A DNA stretch of 50,056 bases from Candidatus Tayloriibacteriota bacterium (GTDB lineage Bacteria > Patescibacteriota > Minisyncoccia > Phycocordibacterales > CAIRYW01), in contig JAQBQZ010000004.1 of assembly GCA_028286725.1 (NCBI GenBank), positions 1 to 50,056 of the forward strand. Reading direction: 5' to 3'. This document shows, one piece after another, positions 1 to 9,280 of this stretch (position 1 is the first letter of the stretch; each line of letters starts with the position of its first letter). The notes under the pieces were generated by a model. The model was not told the DNA's origin, did no database searches, and saw only the letters and a program-made list of their open reading frames with translations. The translations under genes were made by a program, and so were the position numbers.

Positions 1-35
1 ATCGTCGCACCCTAGGGTGCGACGATTTTTGTTTT
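1..35 (+). terminator. perfect 26-bp palindrome followed by T-rich tract; intrinsic terminator
   Basis: ATCGTCGCACCCTAGGGTGCGACGAT then TTTTTGTTTT. Confidence 0.7.
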
Positions 36-38
36 AGG

Positions 39-311
39 TTATTTTACGTTTACTATCTTTCTTACTGTCTTTGTTCCGTCAAAGTTTACCTTTCTCTTTG
101 TTCCGAATTCTACAGTTCCTGGCTTGAGTGCGAATAGTGTGTGGTCCTTTCCAACTCCAACATTCTTTCCTGCCATAACTGCTGTGCCTCTTTGTCGAAC
201 GATGATATCACCGATCTTTGCTTTCTCTCCATCCGACAGCTTCACTCCGAGGAACTTTGGATTTGAATCTGTCAGGTTTTTGGCGGTACCGCCGGCCTTT
301 TTGGTTGCCAT
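39..311 (-). CDS. rpmA: 50S ribosomal protein bL27
   Basis: [62 protein letters not shown] is classic bL27. Confidence 0.97.
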   Translation of the reverse strand: MATKKAGGTAKNLTDSNPKFLGVKLSDGEKAKIGDIIVRQRGTAVMAGKNVGVGKDHTLFALKPGTVEFGTKRKVNFDGTKTVRKIVNVK

Positions 312-400
312 ATGATTTAAATATAATTATCTTAAAATTGCTTTCTCGTTTATAATAGATACACCATAAAAGTAACCTTATAGATATCTAACTTAACTTA

Positions 401-811
401 ATGAGTATAATAACCCGTTTTTTATACAAAATCAAGCTAAATATACTGGCTCATCTTGAGGAGGTGGGAGTATGCCTTATTATTCTTTTTGTGGGGATTT
501 CCTCATATGAGCTCGGTAAATACTCAGTTTTAGAGCAAAGTCCACAAGATGGAGTAACTTTTGAAAATGGTGGGCTGCCTGAACCGGTTTCTAAAGTGGC
601 TACTTCAACGCCTGTAAATACGGCAAAAGTAGGGGACAAAGATAACGGAAGCGCTACTCAGGTGGTAGCCTCAAAGACCGGCAAAAGGTATTATCTTCCA
701 TGGTGTGGTGCAGCACAGAGGATTTCTGACAAGAACAAGGTCTACTTCGCAAGTGCTCTTGATGCGGAAAAGGCTGGATTAACTAAAGCGAGTAACTGTA
801 AAGGGTTATGA
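401..811 (+). CDS. single-TM protein with C-terminal Ada-like metal-binding-type motif (SKTGKRYYLPWCGAAQRI...AGLTKASNC)
   Basis: N-terminal hydrophobic segment; C-terminal motif resembling one recalled from CPR membrane proteins. Confidence 0.6.
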   Translation: MSIITRFLYKIKLNILAHLEEVGVCLIILFVGISSYELGKYSVLEQSPQDGVTFENGGLPEPVSKVATSTPVNTAKVGDKDNGSATQVVASKTGKRYYLPWCGAAQRISDKNKVYFASALDAEKAGLTKASNCKGL

Positions 812-823
812 TATTATTGTAAT

Positions 824-1276
824 ATGAAAAAGATATTTTATTTTCTCGGAATCTTAGTATTCCTGTTTGTTATTTACTCATTCTTTTATTTACCAAAGGA
901 TACTTATAGAATTTCAAGTAATGATTTTGATTTTACAATAAATAGAAAAACCATTAGCCAATCTGAAGGTGGTAGAAATGGAGAAGGTATAATAATAGTA
1001 AGTGCTAATCGCAAAAGTAGTAGGAATGCGAGAATAGATGTTATATGTTCTGATAATAATTACTTAGCATTTGCAGATATATGTAATAAATCATTTCCTA
1101 TTACTAGCAATGTAACAAAAATCGACTATATAATTACTGATGATTCAGTCATATCAAGAAATCTAAAATTTAATATTTTAATCGGGGATTTTAGCAACCC
1201 TGCAAATGCTATTGCTGATTATATATTGGAACAAGAAATTATAATCCCTGGCAAAGATCGTTTTCAGTCTATTTAA
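824..1276 (+). CDS. hypothetical protein with N-terminal TM anchor
   Basis: Long ORF, hydrophobic N-terminus; TATTAT box 6 nt before ATG. Confidence 0.6.
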   Translation: MKKIFYFLGILVFLFVIYSFFYLPKDTYRISSNDFDFTINRKTISQSEGGRNGEGIIIVSANRKSSRNARIDVICSDNNYLAFADICNKSFPITSNVTKIDYIITDDSVISRNLKFNILIGDFSNPANAIADYILEQEIIIPGKDRFQSI

Positions 1277-1294
1277 TATTTAAAATATTTATTT

Positions 1295-1708
1295 ATGAAT
1301 ATATACTTTGCGGGTTCAATTAGAGGTGGAAGAAACGATCAGGAGCTTTATGCCTCAATCATTTCTGAATTGCAGAAATATGGAACTGTCTTAACTGAAC
1401 ATATCGGACACAAGAGTCTCGGTATTGATGGAGAAATGAAATACACAGATAAAGAAATTTATGAAAAAGATGTAAAGCTCATCGCAGAAGCGGATCTTGT
1501 TGTGGCCGAAGTCACCAATGTTAGTCTTGGTGTCGGGTATGAACTCGGACATTCTGAATCTCTCAAAAAACCTGTTGTATGTTTGTTTAGAGAAATTGAT
1601 GGTAAAAAGCTATCCGCAATGATAAATGGTAATTCCTACTTTAAAGTTTTGGTCTACACAGATCTCGAAGATGCTTCAAATAAACTAAAAGAATTTTTCA
1701 ATAAATAA
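1295..1708 (+). CDS. nucleoside 2-deoxyribosyltransferase-like protein
   Basis: YFAGSIRGG...; AEADLVVAEVTNVSLGVGYELGHSESLKKPVVCLFR. Confidence 0.75.
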   Translation: MNIYFAGSIRGGRNDQELYASIISELQKYGTVLTEHIGHKSLGIDGEMKYTDKEIYEKDVKLIAEADLVVAEVTNVSLGVGYELGHSESLKKPVVCLFREIDGKKLSAMINGNSYFKVLVYTDLEDASNKLKEFFNK

Positions 1709-1735
1709 ACCACGCTCGGACATCGAGCGTGGTTT
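1707..1735 (+). terminator. hairpin terminator-like (12-bp stem)
   Basis: AAACCACGCTCG gacat CGAGCGTGGTTT directly after the stop of the preceding ORF. Confidence 0.6.
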
Positions 1736-1738
1736 ATG

Positions 1739-1859
1739 GAGGTGTAAGCAGTATTGTAAGGTAGTGTCGGAGGACACAAGTGCTGAACAGGCTGAGGTCA
1801 ACCCAGAATACCATGAAAAACCACAGTGACAGTCATCCTTACAATACTGCTTACACCTC
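1739..1859. repeat. 121-bp palindromic element with 23-bp perfect terminal inverted repeats
   Basis: GAGGTGTAAGCAGTATTGTAAGG (1739-1761) and exact reverse complement (1837-1859). Confidence 0.85.
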
Positions 1860-1904
1860 AAAGAATTGCTACCTATAATTATATCTCTGCGATATAATAG
1901 GTCA

Positions 1905-2495
1905 ATGATTGTAGTTGATGTAGAAACCTCAGGAACTGACCCAAGATACCATTCTTTGGTATCGATCGGGGCTATTGATTTTGATAATCCTTCAGATGTC
2001 TTTTTTAAAGAATGCAGAGTTTTTGACGGTGCAAAGATAGAAGATTCGGCACTTGCTATAAATGGTATGACGCGAGAGCAAGTTGCTAATCCTGCGAAAC
2101 CAACTGATGGTGAGATCGTGGCTGATTTTATTCTATGGATGAAGAACAAAAAAGATCACACGGTCGGAGGTCAGAATCCTTCGTTTGATGTCTCATTTAT
2201 CCTCGCGGGAGCAGAGCGAAACGGACTCAATATCTCACTTGCTCACCGTGTCATTGATCTGCATTCGATCACTTATTTTCATATGTCAAAACGAGGAATT
2301 GTTCCACCTCTCAAAAACAACAGAACCGATCTCAATTCAGATGTGATTATGAAGTATGTAGGCATTGAACCAGAACCAAAACCTCACATAGCAATAAATG
2401 GTGCCAAGTGGGAAGCAGAAGCGTTCTCGAGACTTTTTAATGATAAAGCCCTGTTTCCTGAATTTAATCAATATTCAATACCGTGGAAAAATTAA
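1905..2495 (+). CDS. DnaQ-like 3'-5' exonuclease
   Basis: MIVVDVETSGTDPRYHSLVSIGAIDF...; TATAAT 6 nt upstream of ATG 1905 favours this start over 1866. Confidence 0.82.
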   Translation: MIVVDVETSGTDPRYHSLVSIGAIDFDNPSDVFFKECRVFDGAKIEDSALAINGMTREQVANPAKPTDGEIVADFILWMKNKKDHTVGGQNPSFDVSFILAGAERNGLNISLAHRVIDLHSITYFHMSKRGIVPPLKNNRTDLNSDVIMKYVGIEPEPKPHIAINGAKWEAEAFSRLFNDKALFPEFNQYSIPWKN

Positions 2496-3286
2496 TTGAA
2501 GAACAAAAGGTATTAGACACAGAAACTGGAACTGGTCTTGAGGAGATTCCAGAAGAAATATGGATGCAAGAGGAGAAAGATCAAATTGCAAAAGAACCTT
2601 ACTATAGGGTAACAAAGCGTTTTGATTTGCTTGATTCAGGACAAGATGAAAAATTGGCTGCACAAATAGTAGAATCAAGAGGTGTACTCAGAATCTTTGT
2701 TCACCCTTTTCATAGATCAGATGCACAGGCAAAATATGGAGACAAAGAAGCTCCTTTTGATTACACTGAGTATATGCCATCGAAAATTCTTTATAGCACA
2801 ATGAATTCTCCTGATATGATTCCAGCCCTTATCCTTGAAGATGAGGCTGAGCTGGAGAAGACGAGACTCAGTCTGGAGATGGGTGAGAGTAGATATCCTA
2901 AAAGAACAAAGGATCGGTTGTATATTTTGCCTACTATCAAAAATGCTTCATTTATTAAACTTAGAAATTTTAAAGAGCCGATAAGATATTTTGAAGATAG
3001 AAGAAATCCAAATTTTGATGAATATGGAAGACAGGGCATGTACGCTCTTTTAAAATCATTAGATAAATTAAAAGTTGAAAAAATCTTACTCGCAGGCTCT
3101 GAGCTTGAGGTAGATGAAAACGGCCTCCAACGCTGCGTCGGGACTTTTATTAATGATTTTAAAGCAATCGATTCGTATATGAAAAATAGTAAGGGTTATA
3201 AACCTATTTCACTTCAAGTTTCTGTTGGAACAAGTTCTGACGGTCGAAATGAGTTGAGAAGCGCTGGTTATTTGGATTTATTATAA
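2483..3286 (+). CDS. hypothetical protein
   Basis: Long ORF overlapping the end of the exonuclease gene; no recognised domain. Confidence 0.7.
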   Translation: MEKLIEEQKVLDTETGTGLEEIPEEIWMQEEKDQIAKEPYYRVTKRFDLLDSGQDEKLAAQIVESRGVLRIFVHPFHRSDAQAKYGDKEAPFDYTEYMPSKILYSTMNSPDMIPALILEDEAELEKTRLSLEMGESRYPKRTKDRLYILPTIKNASFIKLRNFKEPIRYFEDRRNPNFDEYGRQGMYALLKSLDKLKVEKILLAGSELEVDENGLQRCVGTFINDFKAIDSYMKNSKGYKPISLQVSVGTSSDGRNELRSAGYLDLL

Positions 3287-3300
3287 AAAACTATTTAGAT

Positions 3301-3858
3301 ATGGAAAACCGAGAAATCGAAGTGAGATTTTTGGAGATAGATAAAGAAGCGCTCATAAACAAAGCTCTATCTCTGGGAGCAAAAGACCTGGGCGAGGTAA
3401 TGCTCGAGGAGATTATTTTTTATAATACAAAAGAGGATTGGCGAACAGAACACAAACTGGTAAAAATTAGAAATAATAGAGATAAGATCACCGTCACATA
3501 TAAGCATTTTCAATCAGAGACTATTGATGGTACAGAAGAGATCGAGTTTGAAATAAATAACAAGAATAGTGCAAAACTCTTTTTAGAGAGGTTGGGGCTC
3601 ACTGCATACAGAGAACAGCAGAAACTTAGGCACACTTTAGAGCTCGATGGAGTGACTCTCGATATTGATACATGGCCTCGAATACCGACATATATTGAGC
3701 TTGAAAGTAATAATGAGCAGTCAATACGTGATGTTGCTCTCAAATTAGGTTTGGATTGGAAAGACGTGTTGTTCGAGAAGCCTGGTAAAGTTATCGAAGA
3801 AAGATATAATATACCTGTAACAACAATGCGCTATTTTACTTTCGACAGATTTGAATAA
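3301..3858 (+). CDS. CYTH domain protein (class IV adenylate cyclase / thiamine triphosphatase-like)
   Basis: ENREIEVRFLEIDKEALINKALSLGAK ... LDIDTWPRIPTYIELESNNEQSI. Confidence 0.85.
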   Translation: MENREIEVRFLEIDKEALINKALSLGAKDLGEVMLEEIIFYNTKEDWRTEHKLVKIRNNRDKITVTYKHFQSETIDGTEEIEFEINNKNSAKLFLERLGLTAYREQQKLRHTLELDGVTLDIDTWPRIPTYIELESNNEQSIRDVALKLGLDWKDVLFEKPGKVIEERYNIPVTTMRYFTFDRFE

Positions 3859-3875
3859 ATCTGCAACTTTAATAC

Positions 3876-5135
3876 ATGCTCAAAAAAATAAAAAATATCT
3901 GGCAGATGCTAGGACCTGGGGTAACAACAGGAGCCGCTGATGACGATCCGTCTGGTATTGCAACCTACTCGCAGACAGGGGCTCAGTTCGGCTTTAAGTT
4001 CTTGTGGCTTGCGCCATACTCGCTTGTGCTTATGGGAGTTGTACAAGAGATGTGCGCTCGAATCGCACTTGTGACAGGACGTGGACTTGCAGAAAACATT
4101 CGCATTCATTTCTCAAAAAAGTGGCTCTACTTTTGTGGGACTTTTGTGATCTTGGCAAACACACTAAATATTGGTGCAGATCTTGGAGCGATGGCAGATG
4201 TGATTCAGATGTTCTGGACCTCTGTTCCATTTTGGATCCCGCTTGTCCTCATTGCAGCCATTACTCTTTTGCTCGAGGTATTCGTCTCATATGATGAATA
4301 TGCAAAATATCTCAAATGGCTCGCAATGACACTTCTTGCGTATATATTTACAGGAATCATTCTTCATTTTGATCTAAAGACCATTCTTCATGATACATTC
4401 GTCCCATCATTTGGATTTACTCAAGGCGATATTCTGATTGTGGCTGCGATCTTGGGTACGACTATTTCTCCATATCTATTCTTCTGGCAGACTTCTCAAG
4501 AAATCGAGGATGAGATCAACAAAGGCAAGGTGAGTGTTGAGCTTCGAGTAGCAGAAGGTCCAAAAGCGATCAAGCAGATGCAATACGATGTCTGGGGAGG
4601 AATGTTTCTCTCAAACATTGTGATGTTCTTTATCATCGCTGTGTGCGCTTCAACGCTCTACAAATCTGGAATCCATGATATTACGAGCGCTCGGCAGGCA
4701 GCTGAAGCTCTTCGGCCTCTTGCAGGTGATCTATCGTACTTTTTGTTTACATTAGGTATTTTGGGTACTGGTTTTCTTGCGATCCCTGTCTTGGCCGCAT
4801 CATCGGCGTATATCTTCTCTGAGACTTTTGATTACAAAGAAGGGCTTTATCGAAAGGCGAAGGACGCAAAAGCCTTTTATCTCGTCATCGTACTCTCAGT
4901 ACTCTTTGGACTTCTCTTTAATTTCTTTGGAATTAATCCAATTAAGGCTCTTGTGTATACATCTGTGGCGAATGCACTCGTAGCACCTATCGGATTGGTC
5001 TTTATACTCCTACTTGCGGGCAATAAGCGCATAATGGGGGAGCATCGGAATGGCAAACTGGGAGGTTTTATCGGGTGGCTCACCACAATTCTCATGATCG
5101 TCGTAGCGGCCGTCACATTGTGGCAAATATTTTAA
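3876..5135 (+). CDS. Nramp-family divalent metal transporter
   Basis: LGPGVTTGAADDDPSGIATYSQTGAQFGF; ISPYLFFWQTSQEIEDE; multiple TM segments. Confidence 0.9.
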   Translation: MLKKIKNIWQMLGPGVTTGAADDDPSGIATYSQTGAQFGFKFLWLAPYSLVLMGVVQEMCARIALVTGRGLAENIRIHFSKKWLYFCGTFVILANTLNIGADLGAMADVIQMFWTSVPFWIPLVLIAAITLLLEVFVSYDEYAKYLKWLAMTLLAYIFTGIILHFDLKTILHDTFVPSFGFTQGDILIVAAILGTTISPYLFFWQTSQEIEDEINKGKVSVELRVAEGPKAIKQMQYDVWGGMFLSNIVMFFIIAVCASTLYKSGIHDITSARQAAEALRPLAGDLSYFLFTLGILGTGFLAIPVLAASSAYIFSETFDYKEGLYRKAKDAKAFYLVIVLSVLFGLLFNFFGINPIKALVYTSVANALVAPIGLVFILLLAGNKRIMGEHRNGKLGGFIGWLTTILMIVVAAVTLWQIF

Positions 5136-5231
5136 AATAATAGTGACATTCTGTCAAACCTGTTGTCCCAAAATAGCCCTATTTAGCAACATATTTTCTT
5201 GTTTGACATACCTAAAAAATGTTGTGAAGCA

Positions 5232-5260
5232 TTGACTTTAGGGTCAGAGTGTGCTAGTAT
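5232..5260 (+). promoter_or_regulatory. sigma70-type promoter
   Basis: TTGACT - 17 nt - TAGTAT. Confidence 0.65.
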
Positions 5261-5269
5261 ATTAGACAT

Positions 5270-5299
5270 AAACCAATAGTCCATTGGTTTTTTGTTTTT
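5270..5299 (+). terminator. intrinsic terminator starting about 10 nt after the promoter -10 box
   Basis: AAACCAAT agtcc ATTGGTTT then TTTTGTTTTT. Confidence 0.65.
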
Positions 5300-5384
5300 A
5301 TACCGACGGCCCTTAAGGTCTGAATTCCAGAATTAAAATTAACACAATTCGCTTATCGTTAGTCTATTAGCTGGTGTTGGGCTT

Positions 5385-5822
5385 ATGGCATCTGCAATCA
5401 TGATGCCAAACCTCAATACTATCGATGCAACTGCATCAACTACAAATCTATACGGAGTCGCGACGACAACAGAAGTTGTAGTAGCAGAAGCCCCGAAGAC
5501 AGTAGGAGAACAGGTACAAGAGTATTTTAAAGATAGTCCGATCATGATCAAGGTTGCGTGGTGTGAATCGCGAAACCGACAGTTCGAGAAAGATGGAGTT
5601 ACTCCATTTACCGGACGGATCAACCAAAGTGATGTAGGGGTAATGCAGATTAACAAGTATTATCACCTTGATACAGCCAAGAAGATGGGTCTCGATCTCA
5701 ATACAATAGACGGTAACATGGCTTATGCCAAATACCTCTATGGGAAAGAAGGCACAACTCCATGGAATTCATCATCACCTTGTTGGGCAAAAGGAGGAAA
5801 TCCTGTTGTCGCAGCAAACTAA
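5385..5822 (+). CDS. secreted lysozyme-like / transglycosylase protein; signal peptide probably begins upstream of 5385
   Basis: IMIKVAWCESRNRQFEKDG...INQSDVGVMQINKYYH...MAYAKYLYGKEGTTPW; upstream in-frame SLIVSLLAGVGLMASA. Confidence 0.7.
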   Translation: MASAIMMPNLNTIDATASTTNLYGVATTTEVVVAEAPKTVGEQVQEYFKDSPIMIKVAWCESRNRQFEKDGVTPFTGRINQSDVGVMQINKYYHLDTAKKMGLDLNTIDGNMAYAKYLYGKEGTTPWNSSSPCWAKGGNPVVAAN

Positions 5823-5840
5823 AGAGAATCTAACTTATCA

Positions 5841-5882
5841 AAAGATCGCCACTGGCCCATTAGGGTTTGTGGCGATTTTTTG
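5841..5882 (+). terminator. intrinsic terminator
   Basis: ATCGCCAC ... GTGGCGATTTTTTT. Confidence 0.75.
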
Positions 5883-5950
5883 ATGTACTTTTATACCTTT
5901 GACTTTAGCACCCTCTCGGGTATCAACTCACTGTTGTAACTTGTGACTAC

Positions 5951-7039
5951 TTAGAGTAGTTTTCTAAGCGGCCAGACCAATATCTCCAAAAGTCTCCTTA
6001 AATAGCTTCTTTTGCTCCATTCTTCTAATGTTAGTTCTTTTGCATTCTTGAGATCGTTCAAAAAATGCCTTTCGAGTTCAAAGGCGAATTCTTTGTTGAT
6101 AGATACGATATTGCCCTCAAAATTGTATCGAAGCGAAAGGTTGTCGAGGTTGAGACTTCCAATAGTGGACCATTTACCATCGATGATACCGGTTTTTGCA
6201 TGAATAAGCGGTCCCTTAAATCTAAATATATGAATACCTGCCTCTAACATGTCTTTGAAAAAGGTACCAGCTCCGATATTAACGAGTTTGCTATTAGTGT
6301 TCTCTGGAACAAGAAGTCTCACTTCGAGACCCCTTTTGCACGCTTTTTTGAGATTGCGCAAAAGTCGAGAGTCGGGGAGAAGGTAAGGGGTAGTGAGATA
6401 TATGTAATGCTTTGCGCTTTTGATTGCTCGAATCAGTTCTTTATACATATATCTTTTTCCTGGGAGGGGTGCGTTTGTTATGTATTCAAAATTAGGTGTT
6501 TCTGGATCGATTCCTTTCTTTTTTCTTTTGAAATAATATTTGAATAAGTGGTATGACTTGTTCCACATTACCTCGAATGCTTCGGTCATTTGTGATACGA
6601 CAGGACCCACGATCCGAACAGAGCTTTCACGCCAGTCACGCATTGCATCGCCAAGACATATCCCTCCCGTGAATCCTATCTTTTTATCTATAACGAGCAG
6701 TTTTCGATGATCTCGAAAGAACCAGAGAGATTCTTTATTTGGATTCCAAGGGATTACTGAGTTGAAGAATTTGATCTGGATTCCAGTTGCTTCAAGCTCA
6801 TGTACGATGTTTGCTCTATATAATGAAAAGCTGCCGACTTCGTCGCAAAAGATCCGAACCTTAAGACCTGCTCGAGCGCGCTCTTTGAGTGCTTCAAGAA
6901 ATCTAATGCCAATTGAATCGTAGGAGAGTATGAATTGTTCGAGGTCTACAGACTCTGTGGCAGACGCGATTGAGGCGAGCATGGCTTCCCAGGCCTCAAC
7001 AGTGCTTGTATAGAATTGCCAAGTGGTTTGGTCGTTCAT
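5951..7039 (-). CDS. cardiolipin synthase-like phospholipase D family protein
   Basis: Two HKD motifs: HRKLLVIDKKIGFTGG and HAKTGIIDGKWSTIGSLNLDNLS. Confidence 0.9.
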   Translation of the reverse strand: MNDQTTWQFYTSTVEAWEAMLASIASATESVDLEQFILSYDSIGIRFLEALKERARAGLKVRIFCDEVGSFSLYRANIVHELEATGIQIKFFNSVIPWNPNKESLWFFRDHRKLLVIDKKIGFTGGICLGDAMRDWRESSVRIVGPVVSQMTEAFEVMWNKSYHLFKYYFKRKKKGIDPETPNFEYITNAPLPGKRYMYKELIRAIKSAKHYIYLTTPYLLPDSRLLRNLKKACKRGLEVRLLVPENTNSKLVNIGAGTFFKDMLEAGIHIFRFKGPLIHAKTGIIDGKWSTIGSLNLDNLSLRYNFEGNIVSINKEFAFELERHFLNDLKNAKELTLEEWSKRSYLRRLLEILVWPLRKLL

Positions 7040-7363
7040 TTATCCTGGAAAATTTTGTCTGTTAAAAAGTTGGACATAAACATAGTATATCTCAAATTAC
7101 TTGTCTAGGCACGAGATGTGTGGTCATATCACAGCATATTCTGTTAACCAACTTTTCTTGTTATGCAATTAAGAAGGTATATGTCTACCATTGCATAAAT
7201 ATAGCAAAATTAAACAAATGTTAACCAGGAAGTACGTTTGCCATTGCATAACGACAGACAAAACTTTAGAGGATGAAAAGTATAGCAAATTAAGAATTTG
7301 AGAATAGGGTGTAGTAATTTGTGGAAAAACAAAAATGCACCGCAGCGTAGATTCGGTGCATTT

Positions 7364-7720
7364 TTATTCTAAAAGTCTAAGAATAAATATATACAGATCT
7401 CTCGTCTCTTCTCTTTGTGATGCCATTTCTAATGCGTCCCCAAGAGAATTCAAGCCCTCTTCTCTATATCTTGTTGTATTTAAATATATTTGAGCTACTT
7501 TTATTGCGCATACTATGTTGGCGCGATTGGATACTTCGGCATTATCTGGATTAGTCATTGCTTTATCGTTCGCTTCTTGCTCATATTTGGAAACTAGCTT
7601 GAGTAGTGCTTCTTTTGCATCTGGATTATCAATACCTTTATCATCGAGCAAGAGTCTAACCAAATCTTCTTCGGTAGAATGTATTATTTCAGATGGTTTT
7701 GACTCGAGCGGGTTAGACAT
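7364..7720 (-). CDS. hypothetical protein
   Basis: 118-aa ORF ending next to hairpin AAAAATGCACCG...CGGTGCATTTTT. Confidence 0.55.
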   Translation of the reverse strand: MSNPLESKPSEIIHSTEEDLVRLLLDDKGIDNPDAKEALLKLVSKYEQEANDKAMTNPDNAEVSNRANIVCAIKVAQIYLNTTRYREEGLNSLGDALEMASQREETRDLYIFILRLLE

Positions 7721-7781
7721 TGGGTTAGTATAACAAATTAAAATTTTAAATATCTTGTGAATATTTGATATACTTAGGATT

Positions 7782-8321
7782 ATGAAAGAAATAGGATCTG
7801 ATTTAGAAAAAAATATAAGAGAATATCTATCAACTCTTCCAAAGCCTCATTTTTCACCATCTGTAAAATTATCTCAAAGCAAGATCGCGGGAATTGGTCT
7901 TACCGCAAAGAAAGATATTAAAGAAGGGGAAGTCTTGGTAGTAGAGCTTGGTCCTATTGTTAATAGAAAATTCATTGAAGTTGTAGAATCTTTGACTGGA
8001 TATGAGTGTAATCTTTGTATAGGGTGGGATAGCTATATTCTACATGCACCGCTCCATGAAGATCATCAGGGTGGATACATCAATCATAGTTGTGAACCAA
8101 ATGTTGGGCTACTTGCTAATGGAATATGGTGTGCAATTCGAGATATCAAAAAAGGCGAAGAGATTGTCTGTGATTATGGAACTTTCGAAACATGGCCTGG
8201 ATGGAGTATGAAATGTGGATGCGGATCTAAAGATTGTCGCAAACTAATCACATCTAAGGATTATAAGAATAAAAAACTTCGGGAAAAATTAGGAGAATGG
8301 TTTGCTCCGTATTTGAGATAA
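7782..8321 (+). CDS. SET domain-containing protein (putative lysine methyltransferase)
   Basis: AGIGLTAKKDIKEGEVLVVELG ... GGYINHSCEPNVGLLANG ... RDIKKGEEIVCDYGTFE ... CGCGSKDCR. Confidence 0.9.
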   Translation: MKEIGSDLEKNIREYLSTLPKPHFSPSVKLSQSKIAGIGLTAKKDIKEGEVLVVELGPIVNRKFIEVVESLTGYECNLCIGWDSYILHAPLHEDHQGGYINHSCEPNVGLLANGIWCAIRDIKKGEEIVCDYGTFETWPGWSMKCGCGSKDCRKLITSKDYKNKKLREKLGEWFAPYLR

Positions 8322-8353
8322 ATCAAATAATACGTTAATTATTTGATTGGTTT

Positions 8354-9259
8354 TTATGTTTTTAACGTAATTAAGATTGTTCCGATTGCGATCAGTATAA
8401 GTAAGAAAATCTTTTTTCCAGTATTTTCTTTTAAATTTTCTTTAAAAAGGAAGGGTAATTTTCTTGCAAACAAAAAAGCGAACATGAATACAAAAATGGA
8501 CTGAATACTTGTAATACCTTTAACAATAGATACTGGGATAAGAGCTAAGGCTAGGGTATTTGCAGCTTCGCCACCCCAAGATAAAAACTGATTAAAAAAG
8601 AAAAGCCATCCTATTTTCTTTGCTTTAAGACTAGATTCTTTGAAGTCTCGGAGGTTTTTTGGCAAAAAAACAAAAAGACCTGATATAAAAAAAGCTAAAA
8701 CAGTTGTCCATGTCATTGCACTGCCCCAGCTTACTCCAGCATCAAAGATGTATTTATAAAGCACAGCTTGAATAACAAGAAGTATGGAAACTATGAGCAT
8801 AAGAAGAAAAGCTTTGTTCAATCGGAACTTGTTAGGATCAAATGTGAGACAAACGCTTGAAATAATTATAAGAAAAAACCCAATATATTGAATTATTCCC
8901 AAATGTTCTCCAACTATAAAAAAGGCAAGAAGGGGTGAAAATATTTTACCTATTGAGAAAAGGGAGACAATGATTGAAGTGTCCATTCTTTGTAATGACC
9001 AGTAGTAAGGGTAGCTATAAAAAACTTCGATGAGCGATATTATAATTAGTGCACCCCATAGATGAACCGGAATGCTTTTGGGAAAATCTGTAACCAAAAC
9101 CACTGGCAAGAAAATAAGATTGACAAATGCAGAAAAGAATATGAGATTTGCTAGACGTTTAAAGATCTTGTCAGAGAAATAGTTGTCAACAATATTTGTC
9201 CAGCCATGTGCTATGGCTCCAAGAAGTGCTGCAGCAATACCAATAAAATAGAGTGACAT
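8354..9259 (-). CDS. EamA/DMT-family membrane transporter
   Basis: Ten-TM-like pattern; IISLIEVFYSYPYYWSLQRMDTSIIVSLFSIGKIFSPLLAFFIVGE. Confidence 0.8.
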   Translation of the reverse strand: MSLYFIGIAAALLGAIAHGWTNIVDNYFSDKIFKRLANLIFFSAFVNLIFLPVVLVTDFPKSIPVHLWGALIIISLIEVFYSYPYYWSLQRMDTSIIVSLFSIGKIFSPLLAFFIVGEHLGIIQYIGFFLIIISSVCLTFDPNKFRLNKAFLLMLIVSILLVIQAVLYKYIFDAGVSWGSAMTWTTVLAFFISGLFVFLPKNLRDFKESSLKAKKIGWLFFFNQFLSWGGEAANTLALALIPVSIVKGITSIQSIFVFMFAFLFARKLPFLFKENLKENTGKKIFLLILIAIGTILITLKT

Positions 9260-9280
9260 ATAAAGTGAAAATAAATATAT

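Noticed and set aside
4004-4294. 96-aa plus ORF inside the Nramp gene
   Set aside because: Overlaps a strong CDS in another frame with Cys/Trp/His-rich shadow composition.
7109-7123. CRP-like site TGTGGTCATATCACA
   Set aside because: Half-site spacing is one base short of the TGTGA-N6-TCACA consensus, and no CRP-family regulator is visible in the window.
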